Part shown: positions 57,501 to 58,580 of the stretch, in pieces
How the letters are laid out: every line of letters starts with the position of its first letter
Position numbering within the stretch: position 1 is the first letter of the stretch
Assembly: GCA_028583685.1 (NCBI GenBank)
Contig: JAMXIF010000086.1
Location: 16,418,312 to 16,482,311 of the forward strand
DNA: 64,000 nucleotides
Origin: Petaurus breviceps papuanus
Lineage: Eukaryota > Chordata > Mammalia > Diprotodontia > Petauridae
Direction: 5' to 3'
Notes under the pieces: generated by a model
Database searches by the model: none
Seen by the model: only the letters and a program-made list of their open reading frames with translations
Told to the model about the DNA's origin: nothing
Made by a program: the position numbers and the translations under genes

Positions 57501-57603
57501 TTGGGATAAAGCAAGAGAGAGGTTTGCTGGAAACTTCCCAGAAGCTAAACTACAAAAAGATGCATCAGGAGTCATGCCTCGGGTAAAAGGCACTGCAGAG
57601 TGA
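2644..57603 (+). CDS. AGGF1: AGGF1, coding exons 2-14 (5' partial; exon 1 is upstream)
   Basis: Thirteen exons splice into 650 codons plus TGA with every junction GT/AG and in phase: 2644-2746, 3944-4146, 4912-5076, 12136-12324, 30736-31084, 32484-32595, 36117-36168, 37368-37469, 40075-40240, 42517-42599, 50639-50766, 55316-55415, 57403-57603. The order OCRE, FHA, G-patch is unique to AGGF1, and the encoded protein is close to the human one (714 aa, as I recall). About 70 N-terminal residues with the start codon and main coiled coil lie before the window. Known role: AGGF1 is described as a secreted pro-angiogenic factor linked to vascular malformation, and also as a nuclear protein; OCRE and G-patch domains are typical of splicing factors. 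Residue numbers in the exon entries count from the first codon of exon 2. Nothing in the reading frame looks damaged, so I take this as the functional gene. Confidence 0.97.
2747..2774 (+). repeat. tandem 14-bp duplication starting at the exon 2 donor
   Basis: The unit gtatttagtatgag occurs twice without mismatch (2747-2760 and 2761-2774). It starts exactly at the first intron base, so the donor hexamer GTATTT is duplicated. Confidence 0.97.
2775..3943. other. intron 2
   Basis: Mostly unassigned AT-rich sequence. A weak old MIR/L2-like patch (vicinity 3360-3520, tttaccaagtgttttcttac and aataaccctgtgagatagg) is visible. Nothing else is supported. Confidence 0.4.
3944..4146 (+). CDS. AGGF1: AGGF1 exon 3
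   Basis: The acceptor is TTTTGCTACAG and the donor is CACAG|GTAATA. It completes codon 35 (D) and encodes residues 35-102. It opens with CYYQTYYWNVS, matching human YFYQTYYNDVS, and then becomes a weakly conserved, Glu/Asn-rich, probably disordered linker ending in NSQ. It joins exon 4 in phase 0. Confidence 0.93.
4147..4911. other. intron 3, no recognised element
   Basis: AT-rich intronic sequence without a repeat I can name. Confidence 0.5.
4912..5076 (+). CDS. AGGF1: AGGF1 exon 4 (start of OCRE module)
   Basis: 55 codons, residues 103-157, phase 0 at both ends. SSLAESLRAAAEAAVSQTGF (118-137) is essentially invariant in AGGF1. It is followed by the first aromatic octamers of the OCRE module: YDESTGLY, YDHSTGFY, YDS. 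The donor is TCA|GTAAGT. The frame stays open for more than 100 codons into intron 4, so intron retention would give a long abnormal tail rather than an immediate stop. Confidence 0.97.
5077..5920. other. intron 4, left part, no recognised element
   Basis: AT-rich sequence. The reading frame of exon 4 runs on to 5427 without a stop but shows no protein similarity. Confidence 0.5.
5925..7215 (-). mobile_element. L1 3' end (marsupial L1), antisense, split by a MITE
   Basis: On the minus strand this is the non-coding L1 3' region. Signature pieces are cattccccagttgatgggca, tgatctctttgggatacag and cacattagccaatctgatag. The left edge (gagttccagattctttcctt) is the reverse of the usual L1 3' tail. 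A second copy of the same segment lies at 46105-46990. A 428-bp MITE interrupts it at 6515-6942. Confidence 0.85.
6515..6942. mobile_element. Tc1/mariner-like MITE, 428 bp, TA target duplication
   Basis: The terminal inverted repeats are CCATGTTTCTCCGATAATAA at the left and, read inward from the right, CCGTGTTTCCCCGATAATAA. They match at about 21 of 23 positions and are flanked by TA at 6513-6514 and 6943-6944. Sub-terminal repeats of the form cccgaaaataagccctcccc occur near both ends. There is no transposase ORF, so it is non-autonomous. The L1 copy at 46.7 kb shows the uninterrupted site (gacctagtag). Confidence 0.9.
7216..7485. other. intron 4 AT-rich stretch
   Basis: Very AT-rich (repeated atatttata-like words), with no element supported. 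Confidence 0.5.
7486..7655 (+). mobile_element. MIR-type CORE-SINE, sense
   Basis: It contains gctgtgaccttggacaaatt, cctcagtttcctaatttata and a tail ggtctctttcagctgtgaat, the order of a marsupial MIR. It is strongly diverged and therefore old. Confidence 0.8.
7876..7985 (+). mobile_element. MIR fragment, sense
   Basis: Only the 3' half is seen: cttcagtttccttatcagca then tctctccagctctaaaattc. Confidence 0.65.
7986..9075. other. intron 4, no recognised element
   Basis: AT-rich sequence without supported features. Confidence 0.5.
9089..9280 (+). mobile_element. marsupial tRNA-derived SINE with internal (CA)n
   Basis: The body gggcagctaggtggtgcagt to caagtcgcttaaccccaact is flanked by aaaaaatgttgg direct repeats (ending at 9088 and 9289). 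The position that reads taacacttactag-like in related copies is replaced by about 22 CA units (9173-9216), a microsatellite grown inside the SINE. Confidence 0.9.
9387..10093 (+). mobile_element. solo LTR, 707 bp, sense, 6-bp target duplication
   Basis: It starts TGTGATTCAGCTG, ends GGACTCTGCA (TG...CA), and is flanked by the perfect 6-bp duplication gggtag (9381-9386, 10094-10099). AATAAA occurs at 9950 and 10018, as expected near the R region. No internal retroviral region is present, so it is a solo LTR left by recombination. The 6-bp duplication fits an ERV of class II (ERVK-like) type, but the family is not identified. It is of moderate age. Confidence 0.75.
10100..10265 (+). mobile_element. 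MIR-type SINE, sense
   Basis: It contains tggggtttgagccccagcat, a ttgggaaaatcatgtcattt core and ggctcagttttttt. It is diverged and abuts the right target copy of the solo LTR. Confidence 0.6.
10266..10999. other. intron 4, no recognised element
   Basis: AT-rich intronic DNA. Confidence 0.5.
11000..11169 (-). mobile_element. marsupial tRNA-derived SINE, antisense
   Basis: Antisense body from a G/T-rich tail through gacttacccagggtcataca to gtaccacctgggcaacatct and agctgcccc. Imperfect flanking repeats ttttttattct / ttttttactct. More diverged than the other SINEs. Confidence 0.75.
11170..12135. other. intron 4, right part, no recognised element
   Basis: AT-rich DNA running to the exon 5 acceptor. 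Confidence 0.5.
12136..12324 (+). CDS. AGGF1: AGGF1 exon 5 (end of OCRE module, lysine-rich stretch)
   Basis: 63 codons, residues 158-220, phase 0 at both ends, acceptor CTTTGAAAG. It continues the OCRE octamers (LYYDPSTGIYYYCDVESG, residues 161-178, then RYQFHSRV). OCRE modules bind proline-rich or spliceosomal SmN/B-type ligands in other proteins. Residues 200-210 (KDKKGKKKRKD) are lysine-rich and look like a nuclear localisation signal, which is an inference. The exon follows a 7.06-kb intron and precedes an 18.4-kb intron. Confidence 0.97.
12510..12805 (+). mobile_element. L2-type LINE 3' end, sense
   Basis: It carries aagtgccaccttctccatga (the SQLK..LL-type C-terminus), then a tail ending acagtgccttatacattgta and ggtgcttaatgtgtttgttg, which is the usual L2/L3 3' terminus. 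Confidence 0.8.
12806..13024. other. intron 5, unassigned spacer
   Basis: No feature supported. Confidence 0.4.
13060..13675 (+). mobile_element. L2-type LINE 3' end, sense, split by a SINE
   Basis: The + strand has cctggtttccttaaagtttc and atctaaagtccgacaagaag (ASFKSQLKS-type coding). After the SINE it resumes at aagcttcttgtttggggaag and ends ggcgcttaataaatgcttgt. Confidence 0.8.
13384..13560 (-). mobile_element. marsupial tRNA-derived SINE, antisense
   Basis: It runs from the poly(T)/taattaatt start to gtaccatttagctacccc. Flanking aacttcttgttt / aagcttcttgttt copies mark its insertion into the L2. Confidence 0.88.
13676..15115. other. intron 5, unassigned stretch with a membrane-protein-like minus-strand fragment
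   Basis: I could not assign 13676-14500. On the minus strand 14829-14635 reads an open stretch of 64 codons that is strongly hydrophobic (AVLPALVMCINFFVTMVELA, then FWYLNKYLGFF). This looks like transmembrane helices of an unidentified multi-pass protein, perhaps a retrocopy fragment. It has no exon context, and the next 250 bases are GC-richer and carry stops. I do not name a parent gene. Confidence 0.3.
15120..15260 (-). mobile_element. MIR-type SINE, antisense
   Basis: Antisense MIR core: gatgatgaaattaaggcctg, tatgacttgcccatggtccc, atagctcatcaatagcaggg. Confidence 0.75.
15285..15470 (+). mobile_element. old marsupial SINE, sense
   Basis: A tRNA-like head (ggcagctggtggctcattgg, ctggagtcaggaagacctga) is joined to a tail ttgtaaagtgcatcacacac ... 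ataaatgctagtaactattg, characteristic of the older MAR/THER-like SINEs. Confidence 0.75.
15471..16250. other. intron 5, no recognised element
   Basis: AT-rich, with a poly(T) run near 15970. Nothing supported. Confidence 0.5.
16255..16545 (-). mobile_element. L1/HAL1-type 3' UTR fragment, antisense
   Basis: An L1-like 3' UTR word order (ttgtaatctaaacatagtta, cattgatcatttccaacagt, tcatcttgagtcaatcacct) is followed by a block ending agttccagcagatggggcta. Its last 170 bases are nearly repeated at 17616-17785. Confidence 0.6.
16546..17118. other. intron 5 spacer
   Basis: It includes an old SINE remnant around 16795-16900 (gtgaccctgggcaattcatg). Otherwise nothing is supported. Confidence 0.4.
18037..18200 (-). 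mobile_element. marsupial tRNA-derived SINE inside HAL1, antisense
   Basis: It runs from taattaattagctttttgga to ccacctaaccacccc, flanked by short ttaatt repeats. It postdates the HAL1. Confidence 0.87.
18260..18362. repeat. (CA)/(TA)-rich microsatellite in HAL1 3' region
   Basis: Alternating purine-pyrimidine run (acacatatatg, tatatgtatatataatacat). The same position in the second HAL1 also carries one. Confidence 0.85.
18480..19470 (-). pseudogene. HAL1 ORF1 remnant (copy 1)
   Basis: On the minus strand 19434-19246 encodes a coiled coil (QAMEKLKKDFESQVREVEEK). 18923-18657 encodes the RRM/CTD region: NCPDILEQEGKIETERIHQS, then DPKKKTPRNIKAKFQSSQVT and ITQDLAASTLRDQR. That order is the ORF1 RNA-binding chaperone of L1. 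Stops and frame changes separate the blocks, so it is not expressed as a whole protein. Confidence 0.88.
20295..20560 (+). mobile_element. MIR-type SINE, sense
   Basis: It has tctgaagctcagtttcccca then acaaaaggaaataatagtta and aagcactgtataaacatgag, the full MIR 3' order, directly beside the HAL1. Confidence 0.8.
20590..20800 (+). mobile_element. MIR-type SINE, sense
   Basis: gggtagtggataggacatga, ctgggcctcagtttatatgt, aagctccattctaactctaa. It is a complete but diverged MIR. Confidence 0.82.
20830..20882 (+). mobile_element. RTE 3' tail fragment, sense
   Basis: gagtccgatacaactgaaaa then gactcaacaccaacaag resembles the 3' terminus of RTE/BovB-type elements and their SINEs. Confidence 0.6.
20883..21485. 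other. intron 5, mostly unassigned
   Basis: A short antisense L2-like piece follows (aatgcctactatgtgagagg, 20887-20990). The rest shows nothing I can name. Confidence 0.4.
21490..22190 (-). mobile_element. L1 3' UTR, antisense, older copy
   Basis: It has ttttgacttccttaggatct, tgaaattgctggatcaaaga, then acagttgtacttcacagtcc and catcattgccgacc, the typical antisense L1 3' region. A poly(C) run of about 17 bases lies at 22081-22096. Confidence 0.75.
23701..23854 (+). mobile_element. marsupial SINE, first of two at one site
   Basis: Body ggtcagctcggtggcatagt to a ccaaaaagcaaaaaaa tail. The target word aaaggatatt lies just before it (23691-23700) and just after it (23855-23864). Confidence 0.9.
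23865..24012 (+). mobile_element. marsupial SINE, second of two at one site
   Basis: It starts ggggagcagctaggtggcac and ends in poly(A). It is followed by a third target copy aaagaatatt (24013-24022, one mismatch). Confidence 0.9.
24481..25575 (-). mobile_element. L3/L2-like LINE, antisense, with embedded MIR
   Basis: It continues the antisense LINE character: gatagggagccactggatct, aattaagattgcagtgtctt and gtagagagcagtttaaaaga. A sense MIR lies at 25022-25190. It is the oldest part of the block. Confidence 0.65.
25022..25190 (+). mobile_element. MIR-type SINE, sense
   Basis: gtggaagaagcactggattt, atcctggctttgccagtatg, aaatgaagaggttggattca (start to end of a MIR). Confidence 0.75.
25576..26090. 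other. intron 5, unassigned
   Basis: AT-rich, with a short MIR-like piece at 25985-26070. Nothing more. Confidence 0.4.
26095..26869 (+). mobile_element. probable 5' part of an RTE-type LINE, sense
   Basis: GC-richer segment (ggaggactagtacctcgggc, cagcagccatgaaggtggct) that I remember only as a common marsupial repeat. It leads directly into the endonuclease-coding part at 26870, so I place it in the same element by position. The family assignment is an inference. Confidence 0.45.
26870..27690 (+). mobile_element. RTE/BovB-type LINE endonuclease fragment, sense
   Basis: Broken frames encode the RTE apurinic-endonuclease domain in order: CEAGIGFVIK (about 27093-27123), SVYTSTMMNPNEIKEKFYED, KLIILRD, then NARVGTDYQTWNGV and KTSWMHPCSR. 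The family has EAGVGFAIK, YAPTMTNPDE, LLGDFNARVG and NKTSWMHPRS at these places. A SINE splits it (27159-27313) and an antisense L2 ends it near 27690. Reverse transcriptase is absent. Confidence 0.8.
27159..27313 (+). mobile_element. marsupial SINE (caccacaccc subfamily) inside RTE
   Basis: Perfect 14-bp target duplication aaaaagagtgaaca at 27145-27158 and 27314-27327. The body is nearly identical to the copy at 588. Confidence 0.93.
27691..28150 (-). mobile_element. L2-type LINE 3' end, antisense
   Basis: It begins aatagactgctgtgtgccag, gcactgtgctaagcactgga, the antisense 3' terminus. After about 27830 the similarity fades and 27900-28150 is only tentatively included. Confidence 0.65.
28150..28600 (+). 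mobile_element. L1 3' end, sense
   Basis: agtggtcaaaggatacaaat, cccaggcataccactaccag, gcagctcttttcttagtggc and ccatcagttggggaatggct are the sense counterparts of the L1 3' region seen antisense at 5.9-7.2 kb. Confidence 0.8.
28601..29040. other. mixed repeat remnants
   Basis: An L2-like sense scrap (28780-28840, ccaaactcagtatgcccaaa) sits in otherwise unassigned DNA. 28960-29040 may resume the L1 3' region. Confidence 0.35.
29041..30003. other. intron 5, no recognised element
   Basis: A tgccacctagcaacccc SINE scrap is at 29345-29362. Otherwise AT-rich and unassigned. Confidence 0.4.
30012..30192. mobile_element. hAT-type non-autonomous DNA element, about 181 bp
   Basis: Inverted ends: taggagttcttaacc at the left, and ggttaagaagccttg at the right. 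Flanking 8-mers tcttagag and ctttagaa are similar (6 of 8), as for an old hAT target duplication. No transposase. Confidence 0.65.
30193..30735. other. intron 5 end, no recognised element
   Basis: Possible MIR scrap at 30195-30250. The rest is unassigned up to the exon 6 acceptor. Confidence 0.4.
30736..31084 (+). CDS. AGGF1: AGGF1 exon 6 (acidic linker)
   Basis: 349 nt, residues 221-336 plus one base of codon 337. It is the longest and least conserved coding exon. The first half, from DLDLEEHKASN, is divergent from human. The second half carries the conserved acidic patch VETDSEPEEGEITDSQTEDS and ends ADTEDE. The acceptor is TTTTTTAACCACAG and the donor is GAAG|GTGAGT. The composition (Ser, Asp, Glu, Asn) implies disorder, and several Ser/Thr lie in acidic CK2-like contexts. 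Confidence 0.95.
31085..31384. other. intron 6 start, no recognised element
   Basis: AT-rich. Confidence 0.5.
31385..31695 (-). mobile_element. L2-type LINE 3' end, antisense
   Basis: ataagcacctactgtgtgct, cctgccctcagggagctcac, aattaacaagggttgggaga: the standard antisense 3' order, less diverged than most. Confidence 0.88.
31705..31945 (-). mobile_element. THER1/MAR-like CORE-SINE, antisense
   Basis: aagcatttattaagcatctc (L2-like tail) is followed by tacttcatttgatcttcaca, tattttacagttgtggagac and actgtgccacctactttc. Confidence 0.8.
31946..32483. other. intron 6 remainder
   Basis: A short antisense MIR piece (31950-32040, tagataggaaactaaagctc). Otherwise AT-rich DNA with nothing named. Confidence 0.45.
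32484..32595 (+). CDS. AGGF1: AGGF1 exon 7 (start of FHA domain)
   Basis: 112 nt completing codon 337, residues 338-373, and two bases of R374. It encodes IWPPCIRVIVIRSPVLQTGS then LFIITAVNPATIG. This is the first beta strands of the FHA fold and the Gly of the conserved FHA Gly-Arg motif, whose Arg codon is split across intron 7. It is almost identical to human (one difference: T for I after VLQ). The acceptor is TTCTGGGTTACAG and the donor is GGAAG|GTAAAA. Confidence 0.97.
32596..33230. other. intron 7 start
   Basis: AT-rich, with a short interrupted CA tract at 32820-32850. Nothing else. Confidence 0.5.
33235..34210 (+). mobile_element. L2-type LINE 3' end, sense, split by a younger antisense L2
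   Basis: The left piece 33235-33560 (agctcttcacaatccagcta, ggctgtcttctgtgctggaa) and right piece 34056-34210 (aaaagctccttgagggctgg, cagg-less tail ending actaataaatgcttattgat) are consecutive parts of one L2. They are separated by the antisense copy. Confidence 0.8.
33572..34055 (-). mobile_element. L2-type LINE 3' end, antisense, nested
   Basis: taaacatttattaagtacct, gccaggcactgtggtaagca, then tggaacagccacaaggccaa. It sits inside the sense L2 and is less diverged than it. Confidence 0.85.
34211..36116. other. intron 7 remainder, no recognised element
   Basis: About 1.9 kb of AT-rich DNA with no repeat or coding similarity that I can support. Confidence 0.5.
36117..36168 (+). CDS. AGGF1: AGGF1 exon 8 (FHA, 52-nt microexon-like)
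   Basis: This short exon finishes R374 and encodes EKDMEHTLRIPEVGVSK (375-391), identical to human as I recall it. Ser390 begins the canonical FHA S-K-x-H loop that continues into exon 9. The acceptor is AACTTTCCAG and the donor is AAG|GTAAAC. The intron phase (2 in, 0 out) means skipping exon 8 would shift the frame. Confidence 0.96.
36169..37367. other. intron 8, no recognised element
   Basis: AT-rich, with a pyrimidine-rich run at 36700-36830. No gene or named repeat. Confidence 0.5.
37368..37469 (+). CDS. AGGF1: AGGF1 exon 9 (FHA phosphopeptide-binding loops)
   Basis: 34 codons, residues 392-425, phase 0 at both ends. F392-H393 completes SKFH. D409-Q-G-S-Q-N-G-T (409-416) holds the FHA N-G pair (N414-G415), followed by N419-G420. 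These are the residues that in FHA domains contact phosphothreonine ligands, so the fold looks competent. The acceptor is TTCTCAAG and the donor is CTTCAG|GTGAGT. Confidence 0.97.
37590..38215 (+). mobile_element. L2-type LINE 3' end, sense, split by a SINE
   Basis: It has atgctattctatgatgaagc and ttcccacccattctctaagg before the SINE. After it come ttatctcctcctgttagaac and gagtgcttaataaatctttg. Confidence 0.8.
37793..37970 (-). mobile_element. marsupial tRNA-derived SINE, antisense
   Basis: Perfect target duplication caggcttcttttt at 37780-37792 and 37971-37983. The antisense body ends gcgccacctagccacccc. A (GT)n run lies at 37875-37888. Confidence 0.93.
38225..38400 (+). mobile_element. MIR-type SINE, sense
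   Basis: ggtcatttcacttcaatgag, cttcatctacaaaatgaagg, caatcttccagctctgagat. Confidence 0.82.
38401..38939. other. intron 9, no recognised element
   Basis: AT-rich, nothing supported. Confidence 0.5.
38948..39111. mobile_element. hAT-type MITE, 164 bp
   Basis: Inverted ends caaggatgtcaaactc and gagtttgacacctttg. Flanking 8-mers ctttagaa (38940-38947) and ctttaaga (39112-39119). The internal cattttaatctggttctagt and tgttaaacatttcccgatta match the element at 62785 in the opposite orientation. Confidence 0.85.
39245..39500 (-). mobile_element. THER1/MAR-like CORE-SINE, antisense
   Basis: aagcatttatatagcatctg, ttacaacaaccctgctaagt, tattaccccattttacagtt, gtgccagcagttcc: an L2-like tail joined to an antisense CORE-SINE body. 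Confidence 0.85.
39653..39828 (-). mobile_element. marsupial tRNA-derived SINE, antisense
   Basis: Flanking direct repeat ctccacttatattt (39639-39652 and 39829-39842). The body ends gcgccacctagctgccccc. Confidence 0.92.
40075..40240 (+). CDS. AGGF1: AGGF1 exon 10 (end of FHA domain)
   Basis: 166 nt, residues 426-480 plus one base of V481. It encodes the last FHA strands (YVLEHGDEVKIGETVLSFHI) and the conserved cysteine pair in SDTCDGCEPGQ. The donor used is TCTG|GTAGGT, because only this gives the conserved frame into exon 11. A second GT four bases downstream (40245) makes a tandem donor. The acceptor is CTCTATAG. Confidence 0.96.
40283..40865 (-). mobile_element. solo LTR, 583 bp, antisense, 6-bp target duplication
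   Basis: Read on the minus strand it starts TGTTGGGAGCC and ends CCCACAGCA, and is flanked by a perfect ctttcc duplication (40277-40282, 40866-40871). A minus-strand AATAAA lies near 40387. The TGTTGGGAGCC start and 6-bp duplication are typical of class II (ERVK/IAP-like) LTRs. No internal region remains. It lies 42 bases inside intron 10. Fairly young to middle-aged. Confidence 0.82.
41138..41289 (+). mobile_element. marsupial SINE (caccacaccc subfamily), sense
   Basis: 17-bp flanking repeat aaaaactgggataatag / aaaaactgggctaatag (41121-41137, 41290-41306). Same subfamily as at 588 and 27159. Confidence 0.92.
41335..41718 (-). mobile_element. solo LTR, 384 bp, antisense, 6-bp target duplication
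   Basis: On the minus strand it has a CCAAT box (agccaatcaatttaaaag), a TATATGACC element, AATAAAACTTTCTATC and a U5-like end gggtctctgtaccccaca. Flanking repeat cttttg at 41329-41334 and 41719-41724. The 3'-side boundary on the plus strand lies in a CA run, so the exact end could shift by a few bases. ERV class unknown; the promoter layout is gammaretrovirus-like, though the 6-bp duplication is not typical of that class. Moderate age. Confidence 0.78.
41725..42516. other. intron 10 remainder
   Basis: AT-rich, with a short CATA-repeat at 41940-41995. Nothing else named. Confidence 0.5.
42517..42599 (+). CDS. AGGF1: AGGF1 exon 11
   Basis: 83 nt completing V481, then residues 482-508. It encodes SPALSKEEKELIRRKALKKI then RVKYGLM, a basic helical linker after the FHA domain. 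Human has Q where this copy has M at the exon end. The acceptor is CTTTTTCAG and the donor is ATG|GTAAGT. It is followed by the 8-kb intron 11. Confidence 0.96.
42600..42899. other. intron 11 start
   Basis: Mostly unassigned. Possible antisense MIR scrap near 42800-42900. Confidence 0.4.
42920..43395 (+). mobile_element. L2-type LINE 3' end, sense
   Basis: gtttccctgcctcagatccc, ctagtttcctttaaagctca (SFKAQLK coding), ending gagcacttggtaaatgcttc. Confidence 0.85.
43615..43735 (-). mobile_element. old marsupial SINE, antisense
   Basis: gaaactcttggtgagaaaac, cagcaactgttctgcagctt and acttgcccagggtcatactg, a recurrent antisense marsupial SINE motif order. Confidence 0.65.
43785..44430 (-). mobile_element. 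L3-like LINE 3' region, antisense (two pieces)
   Basis: 43785-44240 has aaatgcctgctatgttcata and cttcttggaggaggtgacat. A second 3' end starts at about 44258 (ttattaaatgcctgctatgt). Confidence 0.7.
44431..44990. other. intron 11, GC-richer unassigned segment
   Basis: A 550-bp insert-like stretch between two L3-like pieces, with higher GC than its surroundings and no ORF of note. I could not match it to a repeat family or gene on either strand. Confidence 0.4.
44995..45395 (-). mobile_element. L3-like LINE, antisense
   Basis: aatgaaggagtaacatgatc, tttaggaaaggttaatctgg, cagcagtgtgaaagatggtt: the upstream continuation of the L3-like element. Confidence 0.65.
45396..45515 (+). mobile_element. 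L1 3' terminus, sense
   Basis: gtttaccatctcagggagcc, aattccgaactcaaaattct, taggaaaataaaac: the reverse complement of the tails of the antisense L1 copies. Confidence 0.8.
45570..45780 (-). mobile_element. MIR-type SINE, antisense
   Basis: gagctagaagggatcttaaa, acttgcccaaggtcacaagc and aaatccagtgttctttacat, an almost full antisense marsupial MIR. Confidence 0.85.
45781..46104. other. intron 11 spacer
   Basis: Possible old MIR-like antisense remnant (45820-45990). Not certain. Confidence 0.35.
46105..46990 (-). mobile_element. L1 3' end, antisense (second copy)
   Basis: Same segment as 5925-7215: cattccccgactgatgacca, tctctttgggatacagacct, tcctctctagcatttgtcat. It retains the uninterrupted MITE target (TA at 46715-46716). 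Confidence 0.87.
46991..47566. other. intron 11 spacer
   Basis: Contains an L2-like 3' end (about 47070-47140, cctaga...acacttaataaatatttgtt). The rest is AT-rich. Confidence 0.45.
48490..48545. repeat. (TG)/(TA)n microsatellite
   Basis: About 16 uninterrupted TA units follow short TG runs, at the same relative position as in the other HAL1. Confidence 0.9.
48700..49750 (-). pseudogene. HAL1 ORF1 remnant (copy 2)
   Basis: The minus strand encodes a coiled coil with QICQMEKKSQKLTEENHSFR (within 49376-49320). A linker then has TDLEKRSRRDNLKIIVLPES (the RRM start in L1 ORF1). The C-terminal domain has IRVTQDLAAST and ITYPAKLSIMFQGNIWSFNG. It is interrupted by a SINE and frame breaks. Confidence 0.9.
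49411..49550 (-). mobile_element. marsupial SINE inside HAL1, antisense
   Basis: Flanked by ctcctcgttggctttt (49395-49410) and ctcctcattgcctttt (49551-49566). The body ends gcaccacctagccgcccc. Confidence 0.9.
50639..50766 (+). CDS. AGGF1: AGGF1 exon 12
   Basis: 128 nt, residues 509-550 plus two bases of S551. It encodes NTEYEDEKALKNPKYKDRAG, then KRREQIGSEG, ending PASVH. This is the highly conserved segment before the G-patch. The acceptor is TATTTATTAAG with a pyrimidine tract from about 50601. A candidate branch site is CCCTAATG, with A at 50616, 23 bases from the exon. The donor is TTC|GTGAGT. A HAL1 insertion ends just upstream, with its duplicated target site at 50578-50596. Confidence 0.96.
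50767..51059. other. intron 12 start
   Basis: No element supported. Confidence 0.4.
51060..54545 (-). mobile_element. L2/L3-type LINE block, antisense, with a nested younger L2
   Basis: 3' end at 51070-51130 (tttgttaagtgcttattatg, ttccaggcactcttctagac), then ORF2-derived antisense coding. aaggtcattggtaactttga (52231) is its point of interruption by an L2 3' end (52310-52575). After this it resumes with aaggatggtgagacttgagt. A second RT-region copy is seen at 53940-54500 (caattttagacatatttagt, caaaggagaccaaaagaagt). Long minus ORFs here (for instance 52516-51947) are decayed LINE coding, not genes. Confidence 0.8.
52310..52575 (-). mobile_element. L2-type LINE 3' end, antisense, nested
   Basis: aagcacctgctgtgtttcag, gcactgtgctaagttccggg, ctgccctcaaggtgcttgtg. 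It lies within the older LINE copy. Confidence 0.85.
54546..55315. other. intron 12 end, no recognised element
   Basis: AT-rich DNA before the exon 13 acceptor. Confidence 0.5.
55316..55415 (+). CDS. AGGF1: AGGF1 exon 13 (G-patch)
   Basis: 100 nt completing S551, then residues 552-584. It holds the G-patch core KMLEKMGWKKGEGLGKDGGG (561-580): G567-W568, G571-x-G573-L-G575 and the triple Gly are all present. G-patches commonly bind and activate DEAH-box helicases. The acceptor is ATTCCTTTAAG and the donor is CCA|GTAAGT. Confidence 0.98.
55815..55978 (+). mobile_element. marsupial tRNA-derived SINE, sense
   Basis: Perfect 17-bp target duplication gaagaaatcacttacaa (55798-55814, 55979-55995). 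Body ggggcagctaggtggtacag to a ccaaaaagcaaaa tail. Young. Confidence 0.95.
55996..56735. other. intron 13, mostly unassigned with an L2-like 3' end
   Basis: aataaagtgagtgctcctgg, gtatgaactgtcttgttttc, cagaagcacttaacaaatgc (56440-56550) resemble an L2 3' terminus. The rest is unassigned. Confidence 0.5.
56736..56895 (+). mobile_element. MIR-type SINE, sense
   Basis: ttgaatcctagttttgctat, tgaccttgaccaagttactt, ggtcttggtttcctcattgc. Confidence 0.8.
56896..57402. other. intron 13 end, no recognised element
   Basis: Nothing supported up to the exon 14 acceptor. Confidence 0.5.
57403..57603 (+). CDS. AGGF1: AGGF1 exon 14 (G-patch end and stop)
   Basis: 66 codons plus TGA, residues 585-650. IQLQLRRTHAGLGTG (585-599) finishes the G-patch. 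A conserved tail follows (KNKKNWDKARERF and a divergent last 20 residues ending VKGTAE; human ends VKGTLE). The acceptor is TTTTTAAAACAG, preceded by an AT-rich rather than pyrimidine-rich tract. The 3' UTR continues in the same exon. Confidence 0.97.
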   Translation: MQLQLRRTHAGLGTGKPSSIEDVQLFQSKNKKNWDKARERFAGNFPEAKLQKDASGVMPRVKGTAE

Positions 57604-58580
57604 AGTTCCATTCTGGAACAAAGAAATGCAGAGCTCTTAAATGTTTAGATTTTGGGTTTTTGTGGGATTTTTATTTTTTAAGTAAGTGTGTATGTGTGAG
57701 GGAATGGACTAACAGTTTACCCTCTCAGGATTCAGAGACATGTAATAAAATTTGGTAAGCTATGGACTATTTAGTTATGTTGGTCAAATTTGCATCTTTT
57801 TTTTTAAAATACTTAATGTTAAACTAATCAGTGAGTTAAGTTGCCATATGTTTTTTTTGAGTGAACTTAAGTTCACTGAGCACAGATGTGAATAATTGAA
57901 AGCAAACATAAATTAGTGAATTCTCCTTTTCTTTAAAAGGCCACCTAACTAGGAAAATTACCTTGTCTTTTACATTGCAGTTCCTTCTTTACAACATCTC
58001 ATTTTCTTTGTAATTTAAAAGGGAAGCAAAAACCATACAAATATGAATGGCTTTTTAAAATGTACACTTGTTTTCATGTGTAGTCATAGTTATGAAACAC
58101 AAAATAAAGAAGGGGCATCTCTGACTTCACACAAAACCATTGTGGCTACACACTTCTCTCACTTGTCCTGTAAGAAATTAGATAGGATATTGAGAAAATA
58201 TGGCTAGTTGTGTGTGAATATTATTATCCATGAGATAACCTAAATAACATTATTGAAAAGATAATGAACAGGTTGTAGTAAATTAGCATTTTCCTGTTTT
58301 CTTCTATGAAGAATGTGTCGATTTGTACAGCATATTAACCATTTACATTTGGTATGTTTGGAAACTGTAAGGTGTCCAGATGTAAACAATTGAATACAGT
58401 ATTGAAATATTTAATGTCCTGGCATTTGTCTTTTTGATAAATCCATTGCTGGCAATGGAGTTTGTGCCAGGTAAATCTGATTTCCAATGAAAAATGGACT
58501 ACAAAATAAAGGCCTCAAAATCAAAATATTTATTGAATATGTTCTTACACTCAATAAAAACTATTGTAACATTAAATGGT
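57604..58580 (+). other. AGGF1: AGGF1 3' UTR (end inferred)
   Basis: Unique AT-rich sequence directly after the stop codon, with no recognisable repeat. AATAAA hexamers lie at 57744, 58103, 58505 and 58553. The last one is followed within 30 bases by a GT-rich run (tggtgtgattc), so I place the main cleavage site near 58.58 kb. This end is an inference from signals only. Confidence 0.65.
58553..58558 (+). promoter_or_regulatory. candidate AGGF1 polyadenylation signal (AATAAA)
   Basis: A canonical AATAAA followed by a short spacer and a GT-rich downstream element. An upstream AATAAA at 58505-58510 is the alternative. Confidence 0.5.
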